This document shows, piece after piece, positions 45,205 through 56,789 of a DNA stretch of 64,000 nucleotides (position 1 is the first letter of the stretch; the number at the start of each line of letters is the position of its first letter). The notes under the pieces were generated by a model. The model saw nothing but the letters and a program-made list of their open reading frames with translations. It searched no databases and had not been told where the DNA came from. The stretch is from Pomphorhynchus laevis (lineage: Eukaryota > Acanthocephala > Palaeacanthocephala > Echinorhynchida > Pomphorhynchidae): positions 110,242 to 174,241 of the forward strand of contig WNNJ02001010.1 in assembly GCA_012934845.2 (NCBI GenBank). Reading direction: 5' to 3'. Both the position numbers and the translations under genes were made by a program.

Positions 45205-46720
45205 TGGTCAAATTTATTACGTGGTTAGAATAGGATTTTCATCATCTACTTTACATAATCTACACAATGATGCTTTTTGATGTTTTCGATCTTTCACGAG
45301 TTCGTTTGCAAGGCAATTCGTAAAACATTCGTTCGTGAGACGATCGTTCATAGTTTGATCATTGGTGATACGATCGTTCGTGATGCGATCGTTCGTGATA
45401 CGATCGTTCGTGATGCGATCGTTCGTGATGCGATCGTTCGTGATGCGATCGTTCGTGATGCGATCGTTCGTGATGCGATCGTTCGTGATGCGATCGTTCG
45501 TGATGCGATCGTTCGTGATGCGATCGTTCGTGATGCGATCGTTCGTGATGCGATCGTTCGTGATGCGATCGTTCGTGATGCGATCGTTCGTGATGCGATC
45601 GTTCGTGATGCGATCGTTCGTGATGCGATCGTTCGTGATGCGATCGTTCGTGATGCGATCGTTCGTGATGCGATCGTTCGTGATGCGATCGTTCGTGATG
45701 CGATCGTTCGTGATGCGATCGTTCGTGATGCGATCGTTCGTGATGCGATCGTTCGTGATGCGATCGTTCGTGATGCGATCGTTCGTGATGCGATCGTTCG
45801 TGATGCGATCGTTCGTGATGCGATCGTTCGTGATGCGATCGTTCGTGATGCGATCGTTCGTGATGCGATCGTTCGTGATGCGATCGTTCGTGATGCGATC
45901 GTTCGTGATGCGATCGTTCGTGATGCGATCGTTCGTGATGCGATCGTTCGTGATGCGATCGTTCGTGATGCGATCGTTCGTGATGCGATCGTTCGTGATG
46001 CGATCGTTCGTGATGCGATCGTTCGTGATGCGATCGTTCGTGATGCGATCGTTCGTGATGCGATCGTTCGTGATGCGATCGTTCGTGATGCGATCGTTCG
46101 TGATGCGATCGTTCGTGATGCGATCGTTCGTGATGCGATCGTTCGTGATGCGATCGTTCGTGATGCGATCGTTCGTGATGCGATCGTTCGTGATGCGATC
46201 GTTCGTGATGCGATCGTTCGTGATGCGATCGTTCGTGATGCGATCGTTCGTGATGCGATCGTTCGTGATGCGATCGTTCGTGATGCGATCGTTCGTGATG
46301 CGATCGTTCGTGATGCGATCGTTCGTGATGCGATCGTTCGTGATGCGATCGTTCGTGATGCGATCGTTCGTGATGCGATCGTTCGTGATGCGATCGTTCG
46401 TGATGCGATCGTTCGTGATGCGATCGTTCGTGATGCGATCGTTCGTGATGCGATCGTTCGTGATGCGATCGTTCGTGATACAATCGTTCGTGATACGATC
46501 GCTCCTGATATGATCCTTTGTGATACGATCGTTCGTGAGTCGATCGTTCGTGAATCGATCGTTCCTGATACGATCGTTCGTGTTACGATCGTTCGTGTTA
46601 CGATCGTTCGTGTTACGATCGTTCGTGTTACGATCGTTCGTGTTACGATCGTTCGTGTTACGATCGTTCGTGATTTGATCGTTGGTGAGAAAATTTTTCT
46701 ATTGCTGATGGTTTATTTAT
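45205..46720. repeat. 15-bp minisatellite, array 2, with shared flanks
   Basis: Unit GATCGTTCGTGATGC. About 90 units from 45337 to 46686, including some 70 consecutive copies without a single substitution (45410-46475). The right edge is a patch of variants, among them six copies of GTTACGATCGTTCGT (46573-46662) homogenised as a block. Left flank from 45209 and right flank (GTGAGAAAATTTTTCTATTGC) are shared with array 1. Immediately right (46740) follows a minus-strand PLE tail. Open frames across the array (IVRDA, SFVMR and HERSH repeats) are a by-product of the stop-free 15-bp unit. Confidence 0.92.
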
Positions 46721-46737
46721 CGAACAATTATTTACTT

Positions 46738-47205
46738 CAAATCAGCTAACTGAGTCTAAGTATTTAATATAATTATAAAATAAACAAAAATAATAATAAT
46801 GCTAAATCGAAATTTAATAATTAAATAAAAAAATAAATAATTTTTATAAGATTTTTTATAATTTAAATCAAATTAAAATAAAAAATTTAAATTTAAATTA
46901 AGTCGTTTTTCTGAATAGACTAATATATAACAGAAGTTGTATCAGAATAAGGATTAGAACTCATAATGAGAAATTGTTATATTATCAGGTTTTGGCCCCT
47001 AACTCCTCTACCCAACATAGCAGCTGGGCCAAATACGTGTTAAGGACGTATTTCCAGTGATTGAATTTGATTGTCTAGTATCTTATTCTAATACAAAGTA
47101 TATTATTTATTATCCATCCATAAAAGTTTTCCGCTAATCATTTTAAATATATTTTTAATATTATTGTGTTGATTTATATATTTTACTATTTTCTCTTTGA
47201 TGGTA
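46738..47205 (-). mobile_element. Penelope-like element, 3' end with tail and module
   Basis: Minus strand: last RT codons near 47120-47190, UTR, degenerate end module (about 46930-47065; CTGCTATG and GTTAGGGGCC kept, the partner CATAGCAG lost), AT-rich tail ending at 46740 (AAATCAGCTAACTGAGTCTA). It abuts minisatellite array 2. Confidence 0.8.
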
Positions 47206-47214
47206 TTTTTATAT

Positions 47215-48320
47215 TAATAATACCATAATTTATTTAACGTGGCAAATGCGTGCAAATTGTACGCTTACATGACCACTAACAAACAAAAAAAGAACATCAA
47301 AAGTCACAGATAATTAGTTAATTGTTGAAATGGAATTGGATTTGGCGTTTGAAGCATGGCAGGGAAGTTGATTGGCGGATATGAATAGGCAGTTGATTCC
47401 ACAAGAGAGGAGCAGCCACAACGAAGGAGCGGAAGCCAAAAGAGGTAGAGTAGTTTGGGACATGTAAAAGAAGGGAATTACGGGAACTTAGAGCACAATA
47501 CACAGTACGAGAATTGTCGAGAAAAGGAAGGTTGAGAAATGAAGGGGTATGAGAAGTTATAAGGCAAAAATCAATGACAAGAAGACGAATTTGAACACGA
47601 CAATAAATGGTAGGCCAATCAAGAGAAACAAGATTGTGGGATGTATGATCAAAACGACGAAGACGGAGGAGAACTCGGACGGTAGCGTTGATGATGCGTT
47701 GTAAAGGAAGAAGAGTGGATTTAGGTGAGTTGGAAAATAGACTAAGACAGTAATCAAGTCTTGAGAAAAGAAGAGAAGATATGAGAGTCATACAAGAAGG
47801 GAAATCGATCAATCTACGAACTTGACGGAGGTTGCGGAGTATCAAGGTAGATGAGCGTACTTTATCTCTAACGAAAGGTTTAAGTGAAAGTCGGTTGTCA
47901 AAATGGAAGCCTTGGAAAACGAGATTATCAACGATAGGAATAATTGTAGAATTTAATGATACGGAGGGAGGTTTGAAGCCAAGGCGTCGAGGTAGGATTC
48001 ACATAATTTTTGATTTATCAGGATTCAGAGAAAGGCGAAGGGAAGAAAGATGATTGGAAATTGAGACAAGACAGCTGGAAACAGAAACACTAAGATCATG
48101 AATACGATAAGTAGGTGAGTGAGCATATATGAGAATGTCATCAGAATATTGCATAACATGGAAGTTAAATTTATGAGAAGTCGAAGACAAATCACCAAGA
48201 AGAAGAGAGAAAAGTATATGGCCTAATACGGAGCCTTGTGAAACACCGGACGGAATGGACGAAGGATGGGAGAGAGAAGAGTTAGAATAGACGCGAAATG
48301 TACGGTTTGATAGATATGAA
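47215..48320 (-). mobile_element. L2-like LINE, C-terminal half (split by another LINE)
   Basis: Minus strand. The 3' end at 47235-47280 carries the terminal hairpin and GCATTTGCCAC. The frame 47845-47318 reads SSLLFSRLDYCLSLFSNSPK and FVVAAPLLWNQLPIHIRQS. Frames upstream (48190-47999) carry FNFHVMQYSDDILIYAHSPT (motif C). Closely related to 43330-44330 on the plus strand. Interrupted at 48320 by the CR1-like LINE and continued at 52685. Confidence 0.88.
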
Positions 48321-48431
48321 AAAAATTAGGTTTCTGATAAACATACAAACAAATAAAATAAGTCTTGGTTATTGAAACTCTTACATATGCAAATATACAA
48401 AATCACTAGCTAAGTTTATACAAATTTCACA

Positions 48432-49627
48432 ATGAAGAAAGCAAATTCGAAGAGAGCGTCAAACACTATACATATCACGCAACATCGTAATGCGTATAAG
48501 CGGCTAGAGGTCGAATGCTGCAATAAAGGCTGTGAAGTGTGGTCTATTGTCGACATTCCTTTAAATACCGAGTCGTCACTCAAGAACAAGGACTTTTATT
48601 GCGGCTTTTGTTCTGCTACAATGATTTCGGCCCTCCAAATGAAACTAGTGCAAGATATGGTTTGTGATGTGAATTGTTGTGATATATCGTTACCTATCAA
48701 CTTAAATGATGTTCGTGTCTCTCAAGACAGCACGGACCATCAAACTTCGATAAACACCTGTACCGTTAATCCTGTCATTAAGCTGCCATTAGATGACAGT
48801 TCAACTCCTGACCTATGTGAACCGAGGATTGAATTACCTTCACTGTCATCTACGCATCAGCACGATAATACTTCAAATGCCGAACTTCAAATGCTGTCAT
48901 CCTTTCAGGACAAAGAAAAATCGGTCATTCATGTTGAACAAACTACACCAGCTGTAAACAAAGGAAGGGTATGGCGCAACACTCTATTGCAACCTACACG
49001 AAACGCTGGATCGACACACCATCAATTGGGTGAAATCAGAGGTAGCGATTCGAGTGGGGCCATCGATAGAAAACAGAAGGCCAAAAATAAGAATAAATCA
49101 GGAAATTATTTACCTTCAAATGGTCAGAGCATTTCTTTGGACAACGCTCCTTCTACAAACTACCGTTCGCATCCAGATAGGTCTTGCAATATCCTATTTA
49201 GTGGTATCGCTGAATCAAAGGCCAGTAACTCACAAACACGTATGAATGATGATGTGTCCAGCCTCCGTACTGTGTTCTGTCAGTTACTCTTAGAAGGTGA
49301 TGAGAAGCTAGCTTCTACTCTGAAGGTTACAAAGTTGTTTCGACTTGGAAAAAGGTGGTAGAGAAACCAAGATTGTTGAAAGTTGTATTATCTTCCGCAA
49401 AACATGCAGACCTTTTGCTCAAACGTGGTTTTCGACTTAAAGATTATCCACATCGTATTCTTAAGGATCTGAGTCTCGAAGATCGTTTAAAGTTGAAAGA
49501 AGCAAAAACAGTATTACGAAACCGGCTATCTGAAGGTGAAACGAACTTATGCATACGAAATTTTCAGGTTGTCAGGTGGCACCCAGTAGTTCGTTGGAAT
49601 CCCATAACGATCAACAGCGTCACTTAA
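48432..49627 (+). CDS. CR1-like LINE ORF1 protein, one frameshift
   Basis: RNA-binding nucleocapsid-like ORF1 of the LINE. The N-terminus has a PHD-like finger: VECCNKGCEVWSIVDIPL, then KDFYCGFC. A long polar linker is followed by a folded domain: CNILFSGIAESKASN, RLLKVVLSSAKHADLLLKR and DLSLEDRLKLKEAKTVL, ending CIRNFQVVR. The frame runs 48432-49361, then continues in the next frame to 49627; the shift lies in a five-A run at 49349-49353. It overlaps ORF2 by 79 bp. The shift could be a single-base loss or assembly error. The surrounding shifted frame is fully conserved in character, so it is young. Confidence 0.8.
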
Positions 49628-52587
49628 CAGTATCCAGTTTGAATTTTGCTAGTTCGTCTGGAAAAGGTAGTTTCAACAGTCATTCATCGCAACTCTTCAA
49701 TAGTGTTAGTTTCAATTCTGATCTGGGACACTTAGTTTCATTCAACAAATTATTCACCGTTCCTAGTAATCCCTTACCACAACCCACACGCTATTTATCG
49801 ATTGGGTATTCTAATCTTCGTAGTTTGCCTGCTCAAATAGTGGAGTTGAAGTATCACATGCTTTCTCATTCGTATGACATTTTCTGCGTTGCTGAATCCT
49901 GGTTGCATCAATATATTGTCGATACCACTGTGAACATTCCTGGATTTCGCCTTATACGAAGCGACAGGATATCAGGTAGGCGAGGTGGCGGTGTCGCCGC
50001 GTATGTCAGAGAAAATTTCCTCATATCTGAGGTGTTGAATATTTGTGACCCTTGTGGGTCGTTTGAGACTCTATGCTTCCGTATTGATCACTCAGCGACC
50101 AGTATGAATTTTTGCGTCGTGTATCGATCTCCGTCAGTAATTGCAGACACTGATCAACTAAAACTTATTTTACAATCGGTATGTTCCTCCCCTCACTTTA
50201 TTCTTTTGGGCGATTTTAATCTTCCACGATCTAGATGGTCAGACTATGTCTTTTCTGATGGTAGTTCCACGGAAAGGGAAATATCTGAGTTCCTTGCTGA
50301 GGAACTCATGCTGATTCAGCATGTACAAGAACCAACTTGCTTAACTTCAAGATCGGATTCGGTACTTGATCTGGTGTTTTCCAGATATGTAGGAGACATA
50401 ATCAAAGTTGATCATCTCCCTCCTTTAGGAAGTAGTGACCACTGCTTGATCTCCTTGACGGCTGTCCCTTATTCCAGATTCTGTCCACCTTGTTCAAAAA
50501 CTTACAAACGTCATTGGTCGAAAGTGAGAAGAGAAGATGTTTTGAGAGTTTACAACCAATTCCCGTGTACTTTTATGAACACGGACAAGCTATCATTGAA
50601 TATGATCACTGATTACCTACATAAATTATCTGATATTCTTGCCCCTATGCGCGAATCCTCTTATGCTGCTAAGTCACCTGCATGGATAGATTCCAACGTC
50701 AGACAACTAATAAGTTCAAGAAATTGTTTATGGAAGCTTCAGCGTTCTGACTCTAGTTTCTCTGCCAGATATAAATATGTTCGAAATCTTTGTACTAGAG
50801 TGAAAGCAACAAAACGATGTGCATTCGAATCGTCTATCGCTAATAATGTAACACGAAATCCAAAACTATTCTGGGCCTATGTTCGTCGCAACAGAACCCT
50901 TAATACAGAAATCAAGTATGTCCTTAATGCGGAGGGATGTATGATAACTTCTCAGAGTGGTATTGTGGAATGCCTTGCTACGTCTTTTTCGATACCGACA
51001 AATAATTCACAAAGAGCTTCTATCACTTCGCATGGTGTAGCATTAAAGCAATCTTCGCGTTTTCTTCCAGTAACGATTAGTGAGATTGTAAGTCAGCTTG
51101 ATCAGCTTGACCCATTTAGCTCTACTGGCCCTGATGACATTTCTCCGTTTCTCTTGAAGAATTTATCTAGATATTTGGCTCCTTCCCTTCTTGCTATTTT
51201 TGAGAACAGTTTGACCAGTGGATGTGTTCCTGAAGTCTGGAAAACTGCCATCGTAGTTCCGATCCCAAAGAAAACCATTGCAACGGCTTGTACTGACTAT
51301 AGACCAATCAGCCTGACTAGTTCTCTATGCAAAGTGCTTGAAAAGTTGATCGCCACCCGGATCAGGCATCACTTGAGGGAACTCGGAATAATGTCGTCTT
51401 CTCAGCACGGTTTCCTCCCTGGTCGTTCCTGCTTAACAAACTTATTGACTTCACGCGAAATGTGGGTTGAGGCGGTCAGTCGCGGCCAATCAATTAATGT
51501 GGTATTCATTGACTTTTCAAGAGCATTCGATCGGGTGCCGCATGAGAGCTTGGTAGCATTACTATTTAACTACGGCATTCCTGTAATGTTGTGTAATTGG
51601 ATTCAAGATTTCCTACGTAATCGTTTCTTTAGGGTGAGAGTTGGCACCCATCTTTCCACTTCCAGACGCGTTTATTGTGGTGTTCCGCAGGGTACCGTAC
51701 TAGGACCTCTGCTGTTTATTGTGTTCCTTAACGATTTGTTGCTGCGGATTCAGAGTCCCTGTCTTGCTTTTGCTGACGACCTCAAAATATGGTCTGTAGA
51801 TGATATTGATCCGCTTGGCATTTCCCTGCAGGAAGACCTTAATGAAATATACCAATGGAGTGAGGCTACTGGTATGAAGATCAATGTTGACAAATGCGGC
51901 CACATGAAATTAGGAAGGCGTTGCGATGACCGTCGTTTTCGCCTCGGAACTTCAATTCTTAATGTCGTCATGGAGTATAGGGATCTGGGTGTCATGGTGC
52001 ATAGGACATTGAAATCCCGATCAAATACAGAGTTTGCCTATAGCAAGGCTTTGCGAGCTATGTACTGCGTCAAAAATGCATTTAATCGTATTAATCCATA
52101 CGTCTTCAAACGGCTTTACTGCGCTCTTGTTCGCCCGCATATAGAGTACTGCGTGCAAGCAGTTTTTCCATACACTAAGAAAGAGTTCAATAGACTAGAG
52201 TCAATCCTTCGTAGAGGTTCTCGAATGTGTATGGATGGATCATATTCATATCGTGAGCGGCTTGAATTTCTAAAGATACCATCTTTGGGTCAGAGGCTAT
52301 ATTACCTAGACCTTGTTGCATTATGGCGAATGGTAAATGGGATAGATGGTTTTCCCTCGTGCTATGTTAAAGTTTGTTCTCAGACGCATCGTGGCCACCC
52401 GTTGAAACTATTTAAGTTTCCCCACGGTAAAGTAGTGAGTTTGGCTAGGCTCTCACATCGAGCATTAAACGCCTGGAACACGTTGCCAGGAGAAATAGCA
52501 TGTACCAAGGACTTATCTCAATTTAAAGTTCAACTTCGTCAGTGGATTAACGATCATGGCATTCAGAATGTATACAATATTATGTAA
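49549..52587 (+). CDS. CR1-like LINE ORF2: endonuclease and reverse transcriptase
   Basis: A 1012-residue open frame. The AP-type endonuclease (about 85-300) nicks target DNA: IGYSNLRSLPAQIVELKY, FCVAESW, RGGGVAAYVR, LLGDFNLPRSRW (219-230) and SDHCL (296). RT (about 500-800): YRPISLTSSLCKVLEKLI (584), QHGFLPGRSCLTNLL, VVFIDFSRAFDRVPHESL (651, motif A), CGVPQGTVLGPLLFIVFLND (motif B) and FADDLKIW (741, motif C). C-terminal ALNAWNTLPGEI. All catalytic residues I can check are present, so the enzyme may be functional. The first 80 residues are a poorly conserved leader overlapping ORF1, so translation may begin further in. Confidence 0.9.
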   Translation: MHTKFSGCQVAPSSSLESHNDQQRHLTVSSLNFASSSGKGSFNSHSSQLFNSVSFNSDLGHLVSFNKLFTVPSNPLPQPTRYLSIGYSNLRSLPAQIVELKYHMLSHSYDIFCVAESWLHQYIVDTTVNIPGFRLIRSDRISGRRGGGVAAYVRENFLISEVLNICDPCGSFETLCFRIDHSATSMNFCVVYRSPSVIADTDQLKLILQSVCSSPHFILLGDFNLPRSRWSDYVFSDGSSTEREISEFLAEELMLIQHVQEPTCLTSRSDSVLDLVFSRYVGDIIKVDHLPPLGSSDHCLISLTAVPYSRFCPPCSKTYKRHWSKVRREDVLRVYNQFPCTFMNTDKLSLNMITDYLHKLSDILAPMRESSYAAKSPAWIDSNVRQLISSRNCLWKLQRSDSSFSARYKYVRNLCTRVKATKRCAFESSIANNVTRNPKLFWAYVRRNRTLNTEIKYVLNAEGCMITSQSGIVECLATSFSIPTNNSQRASITSHGVALKQSSRFLPVTISEIVSQLDQLDPFSSTGPDDISPFLLKNLSRYLAPSLLAIFENSLTSGCVPEVWKTAIVVPIPKKTIATACTDYRPISLTSSLCKVLEKLIATRIRHHLRELGIMSSSQHGFLPGRSCLTNLLTSREMWVEAVSRGQSINVVFIDFSRAFDRVPHESLVALLFNYGIPVMLCNWIQDFLRNRFFRVRVGTHLSTSRRVYCGVPQGTVLGPLLFIVFLNDLLLRIQSPCLAFADDLKIWSVDDIDPLGISLQEDLNEIYQWSEATGMKINVDKCGHMKLGRRCDDRRFRLGTSILNVVMEYRDLGVMVHRTLKSRSNTEFAYSKALRAMYCVKNAFNRINPYVFKRLYCALVRPHIEYCVQAVFPYTKKEFNRLESILRRGSRMCMDGSYSYRERLEFLKIPSLGQRLYYLDLVALWRMVNGIDGFPSCYVKVCSQTHRGHPLKLFKFPHGKVVSLARLSHRALNAWNTLPGEIACTKDLSQFKVQLRQWINDHGIQNVYNIM

Positions 52588-52684
52588 CCGCTATTAACTT
52601 TTTTTTCTTCTTTTCTTTTCTTTTTTATTTCCTATGTGATCAGTTGAAACAGCCATTTGGCTATAACTTGTAATACTAATAATA

Positions 52685-54940
52685 ATGAAGAAAACCATAA
52701 TACAGTTGGTAAAGAGAAGCCATAATCATGACGAAGGCGATGGAGAAGAATCGAGTGAACGACGATGTCAAAAGCAGACGATAGATCAAGAGAAACTATG
52801 ACACTACATAATTTATGATCGCGCGATATGAGTAAGTCGTTATAAACTTTAAGACATGCAATTTCGGTAGAGTAATTAGAGCGAAAAGCGGCTTGGAAGA
52901 GAGGAAATAAGATAGAGGAAAAGAGATATATATTAACTTGCTTAAGAACGAGACGCTCAAGGAGTTTAGAGAGAGTTTGGAGAAGTGAAATAGGACGGTA
53001 CGAAGATGGTAGTGAAGAGTCGATATATTGCTTTTTGATGAGAGGACGAAATTACTTTTTGATTAGGGTGACGATCAATGGCAACTTTACCGCCATGGTT
53101 AAAAGCAGTAGATGTATGAGAGGCAATTGGACGAGTTGATTTAACTAAAGAACACCCAGAGCGACATAGACGACGAATAGCAAGATTGTTGGAATCACGA
53201 TGCCAGGATTCGGTAATGCAGAGAATATCGATAGATAATTGATCGAAGATATCAAGGAGCAGATCAGCTTTATGAAGAATGGAGCGAGTGTTGAATAGAC
53301 TAAGACGGAAAGTATGCTTAGGAGCGAGATCGACTATCGAAAAAGACAAGGGGGAGATGGGACGCCATCGAATTTTTGGCCTTGTGTGTACAACGTGAAA
53401 ATTTCCATTGATTTGACGTATAGATAAGGATGACTCGCCGTTTGTTTCACGTCGATGTTTCTCAATGCGAGCTAAATTGAGCTGGGCAATATCAGAAGGG
53501 GAGCGGTCAGGAAAGATACGACAAGTAGACGAAGTGGTAAGAAGTTTAAAACGTTGGGAAAATACCAAGGATGCATGTGAACTATGTCGGAAAACGATTT
53601 TTAGGAGTGGAGGACTGAGATGATTGGATTTAGTGGATTTGTTTAAACGGATCAAAGATACAGGAGCGATATTATTGAAGAGGGATGGATTATTATCAGG
53701 AAGAATGGTTGCTAGGATTGACTTGAAAGCAGATACATCATCATCGAGGCGACATTGAGGAGAATCAGATTCGGAAACCTTTAAATTAGATATGATAATG
53801 CATCGATCGCGCGAAGGAAAACGATTACGTAGTGGTGGACGGACAGACCTGGTAGCAGTAGAGGCAGAAGAGCAGATAAACGTGGGAATGACAGGGGTGC
53901 TAAGTGAAGATTTAAGATAGTTTGGAGCATGTGTTTCAGGAGTGGATTGTTGAATAGGTTGAACGGAAATGTTACTGGAGATAATTTTGACAGAAGGATG
54001 TAAATTATTGAGAAGTGATACGGTAGAGGTAGAGTAAGGAGTACGTGAAGAGAAGAAAGAAGTATGAGATGTATTTAGATGTGGGGATGAATAGGAAAAA
54101 TGAGGTACGAGATGAAGGCCTTTACTGTTTGCATTGTTAGGAAGATGAAGATTGAGGGAAGTTTTATCCGTAGTTAAAGGATGAGTGTGTGAGAGAAGTT
54201 TCAAGAACGGGTTTCATAGATGACGAAGGAGTTAGTAAGCAAACGGATGACGACGATAGATTGGAAGATATGTTGTCGTTTGTTGATGTTCCATGTATAA
54301 CAGCGGTCTGAGTCGACTGAGAGATATCAAGTTTATTTATTGAGCACAAATCTGTTTTGTTAGCGTTCAGAACGTCTCCACCGTTTGAGTGGTCATTCTT
54401 CATTAGCTTACCTACGAGGGCAGCACAACAGAAGCCGCAGAGGAAATTCCGATTTGAAACGTTGTCCTTGTCAGTGAAAGGAATGGCAACGTGAGTCCAA
54501 ACATTGCAGTTCTTGTTGTCACATCCAATTTGCTTTTCGATGTAAGCTTCCTTGACGGACTTGAGTTGCTGGCCGACATTTTTAGTTAGCTTTCTCTTTG
54601 CCATAATAAAATGTTAATTAGTTAGTTATAATCAAGAATGTTTAAACTCCGTTAGTCTGCAAGTCGTTAGTTGAAGTAGTTCGCGTTAGTTGTAAGTAGT
54701 CGTTAGTTGTAAGTAGCGAGCGGATGTCGTCGATGGTTGTCGATAATTGTCAAGCGGATGGTTGTCGATGGTTGTCGTTAGTTGTCGTCGAAGGTTGTCG
54801 TTGGTTGTCGTCGAAGATTGTAGTTTGATTGTTTTACAATCTTGGTGGACAAGATTTTCCGCGAGCGAAGCGAGCGGAACTGAAATCTGGATTGTGTATA
54901 TTAATCTCTCAAACTTTTTTTATAGTAACTTAGATTGAAT
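52685..54940 (-). mobile_element. L2-like LINE, N-terminal half: ORF1, part of endonuclease, RT start
   Basis: Minus strand continuation of 47215-48320; the join reads through if one ATGAA is dropped. The RT N-terminus lies at 52690-53045. Just upstream most of the endonuclease and the linker are deleted (GGKVAIDRHPNQK meets QKAIYR near 53045-53070). The endonuclease start (RLSLFNTRSILHKADLLL, ITESWHRD) is at 53320-53090. The 5' UTR (54605-54935) holds degenerate GTTGTCG/GTTAGTTGT repeats and a GC-rich GCGAGCGAAGCGAGCGG near 54860. Confidence 0.85.
53330..54604 (-). CDS. L2-like LINE ORF1, one frameshift, running into the endonuclease
   Basis: ATG at 54604: KQIGCDNKNCNVWTHVAIPF, then NFLCGFCCAAL, a finger homologous to that of the CR1-like ORF1 at 48432. 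A frameshift near 54190 leads to a serine/threonine/proline-rich linker and the folded domain RDRCIIISNLKVSESDSPQC, LLKIVFRHSSHASLVFSQR, DRSPSDIAQLNLARIEKH. The same frame continues without a stop into the endonuclease (NTRSILHKADLLLDIFDQLS). Whether ORF1 and ORF2 were separate in the intact element cannot be told from this copy. Confidence 0.7.
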
Positions 54941-54944
54941 TGTG

Positions 54945-55960
54945 TATCTATTAAATTACTTAAATGATTTTGAAGAAAACCAATATCGTTACATATTGTT
55001 GTAATTCTTAAAATTTCATTATTTAATGTATTAAATTTTATATTATATAGTATGCATGAATGCTAATGCAAAAATATGTTTCTTGCTATTAAAAGTAGTT
55101 CTTATTGATGCTAATTTAATATTCATATCTTGATATATACCTTCTTTATCATTATTATTGCTTTTATTAAGAATAAGGCTTTCTGGATAAATTTGTTCCC
55201 TATTGAATAAAAATTGTTAGAGTAAAATACACATATATCATCAATGTATCGAAACATATGTTTCATATTTTTATAATTTATATTTATTTTTTTAAACAGT
55301 TATGAACAAATTAATATTCTATAAAGCTTAAAATAAGACGTGGATTTGTATCTACTTTGAAGAAACTGACTAATTTTTAATTACTTTGTTGTTAGTTTCC
55401 TTTTTATATTTTAAATTGTGAAGGTGTCTATGGAGCTACGCTCTCTGACATTCTAGTAATAATAAAGTCAGCTATAATTGGACTACAATTACCTCCTGTG
55501 AGAACACCTTTTACTTGTCTAAATATAGATGTCCCTACCTTTAAATAATTAAGATTTATCACGTATCTATTTTTAAATAATTTTGATTTATCAAAATATT
55601 TAAGGATTCTATTAATTCAATTTTATCCATATATTTATTTACAGTTTTTTCATATATTTATATTTACTTAATGGTTTAATTTTTGTTAGATATGCGTTAT
55701 AGTTATTATAACATATATATGTATATCTTTTTCCGAATATAAGATTAATTAATTTTACTAATGCATTCTTTAATATCTACTAAATCTAGATTTGTATAAA
55801 GCGTACTAAAATCGTATCGTATTTATATTTTAAATAATTCCTTTGTAGAATTAATACTGAAATAGTGTTTTGTACCAGTATTAATTTCGATTACCTTGCA
55901 ATATTTTTTGAAGTGTGCTTTAATTACTTTAAGCATTTTAAGTATTTTATTATATTTAGT
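54945..55960 (-). mobile_element. Penelope-like element, RT region, old copy
   Basis: Minus-strand match to about 8890-9760, diverged and full of breaks. A stretch at about 55320-55450 has no counterpart and interrupts the palm between motifs B and C. Older than the 8075 and 29810 copies by its divergence. Confidence 0.8.
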
Positions 55961-56779
55961 ATTTTATTACTCTGAGTATTTTAAGTTATACAAGTCGCAA
56001 TTGTACTATTTTCTAATAAATAACTTTATTTTAAGTGATGTTTTAAACTTTTTATAAATATTTGATAGATGCCCTTGTCTTTTACTTATGCCAAGTTTTT
56101 CATCGAAATTATTCGCGATGTTCTTTTTACACAGCACGTTTTAACTGACGGTAAGATCTCGAATTATCTGGAATAATAAATTTTCACAAATTATGTTATT
56201 AATTTAAGATCAATGTCAAATATAGTAGCTTTAAAGTGGCTACTTTTTGACTTGTATTTTTGTGATTTTCACATTGCAATCTTAATCGTTCTTTAGTGTA
56301 CAAGCAGAACTACTAATTTACCTTAGATTTAATAATTTAATCAGCTTCAATCTGAATGATGATTTAACAGTATTTTTTTATTTCATCTTACATGTGGTTT
56401 AGTATTAGAATGTTATTTGAGTTCAAATTAAATGAACGTATTAAATTCATGTTTGCCAACGAATAGTATTTTCTCACTTTTTTCACTGAACAAATTACTT
56501 TTAAATTTATATTTATATAAATTGTATAATTTGTATATTTATACATTTATATTTTTGCATTTTCGGATGTAGTTGATTACAAGAATTTTTTATATAATAT
56601 ATTTAATAAATATTTAAACTACACTCTAAATGGCTAATTATCGTATTTTGTCTCGCGATATATAACTTTTCACAATTGCAACATAAGTGATGATAATATG
56701 CATTAATAAATTCAGCATTAATCCATTTTTAATAAGAGAAAGCGGGATAAATATCAAAAATTACGAAAGATATTCGTGA
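55961..56779. other. Gene-free AT-rich stretch
   Basis: No supportable gene or repeat; at 56773-56790 a single unit-like GTGAGCCGATCGTTTGTGAT resembles the minisatellite unit. Confidence 0.45.
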
Positions 56780-56789
56780 GCCGATCGTT

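Larger units (their letters stand above)
48321..52684 (+). mobile_element. CR1-like LINE, nearly complete
   Basis: A 4.36-kb insertion in the L2-like LINE with a 5-bp target duplication (ATGAA at 48316-48320 and 52685-52689). A short 5' UTR of about 110 bp, ORF1 (48432-49627, one frameshift), ORF2 (49549-52587, open), and a 3' UTR of 97 bp ending in TAATACTAATAATA. Full layout and an uninterrupted ORF2 point to a recent insertion. Confidence 0.88.

Noticed and set aside
45277-46749. Long repetitive proteins (IVRDA, SFVMR, HERSH and TNDRI repeats) on both strands of the minisatellite arrays
   Set aside because: A 15-bp unit without stop words gives open frames automatically in several frames and both strands; there is no non-repetitive domain or sign of codon constraint.
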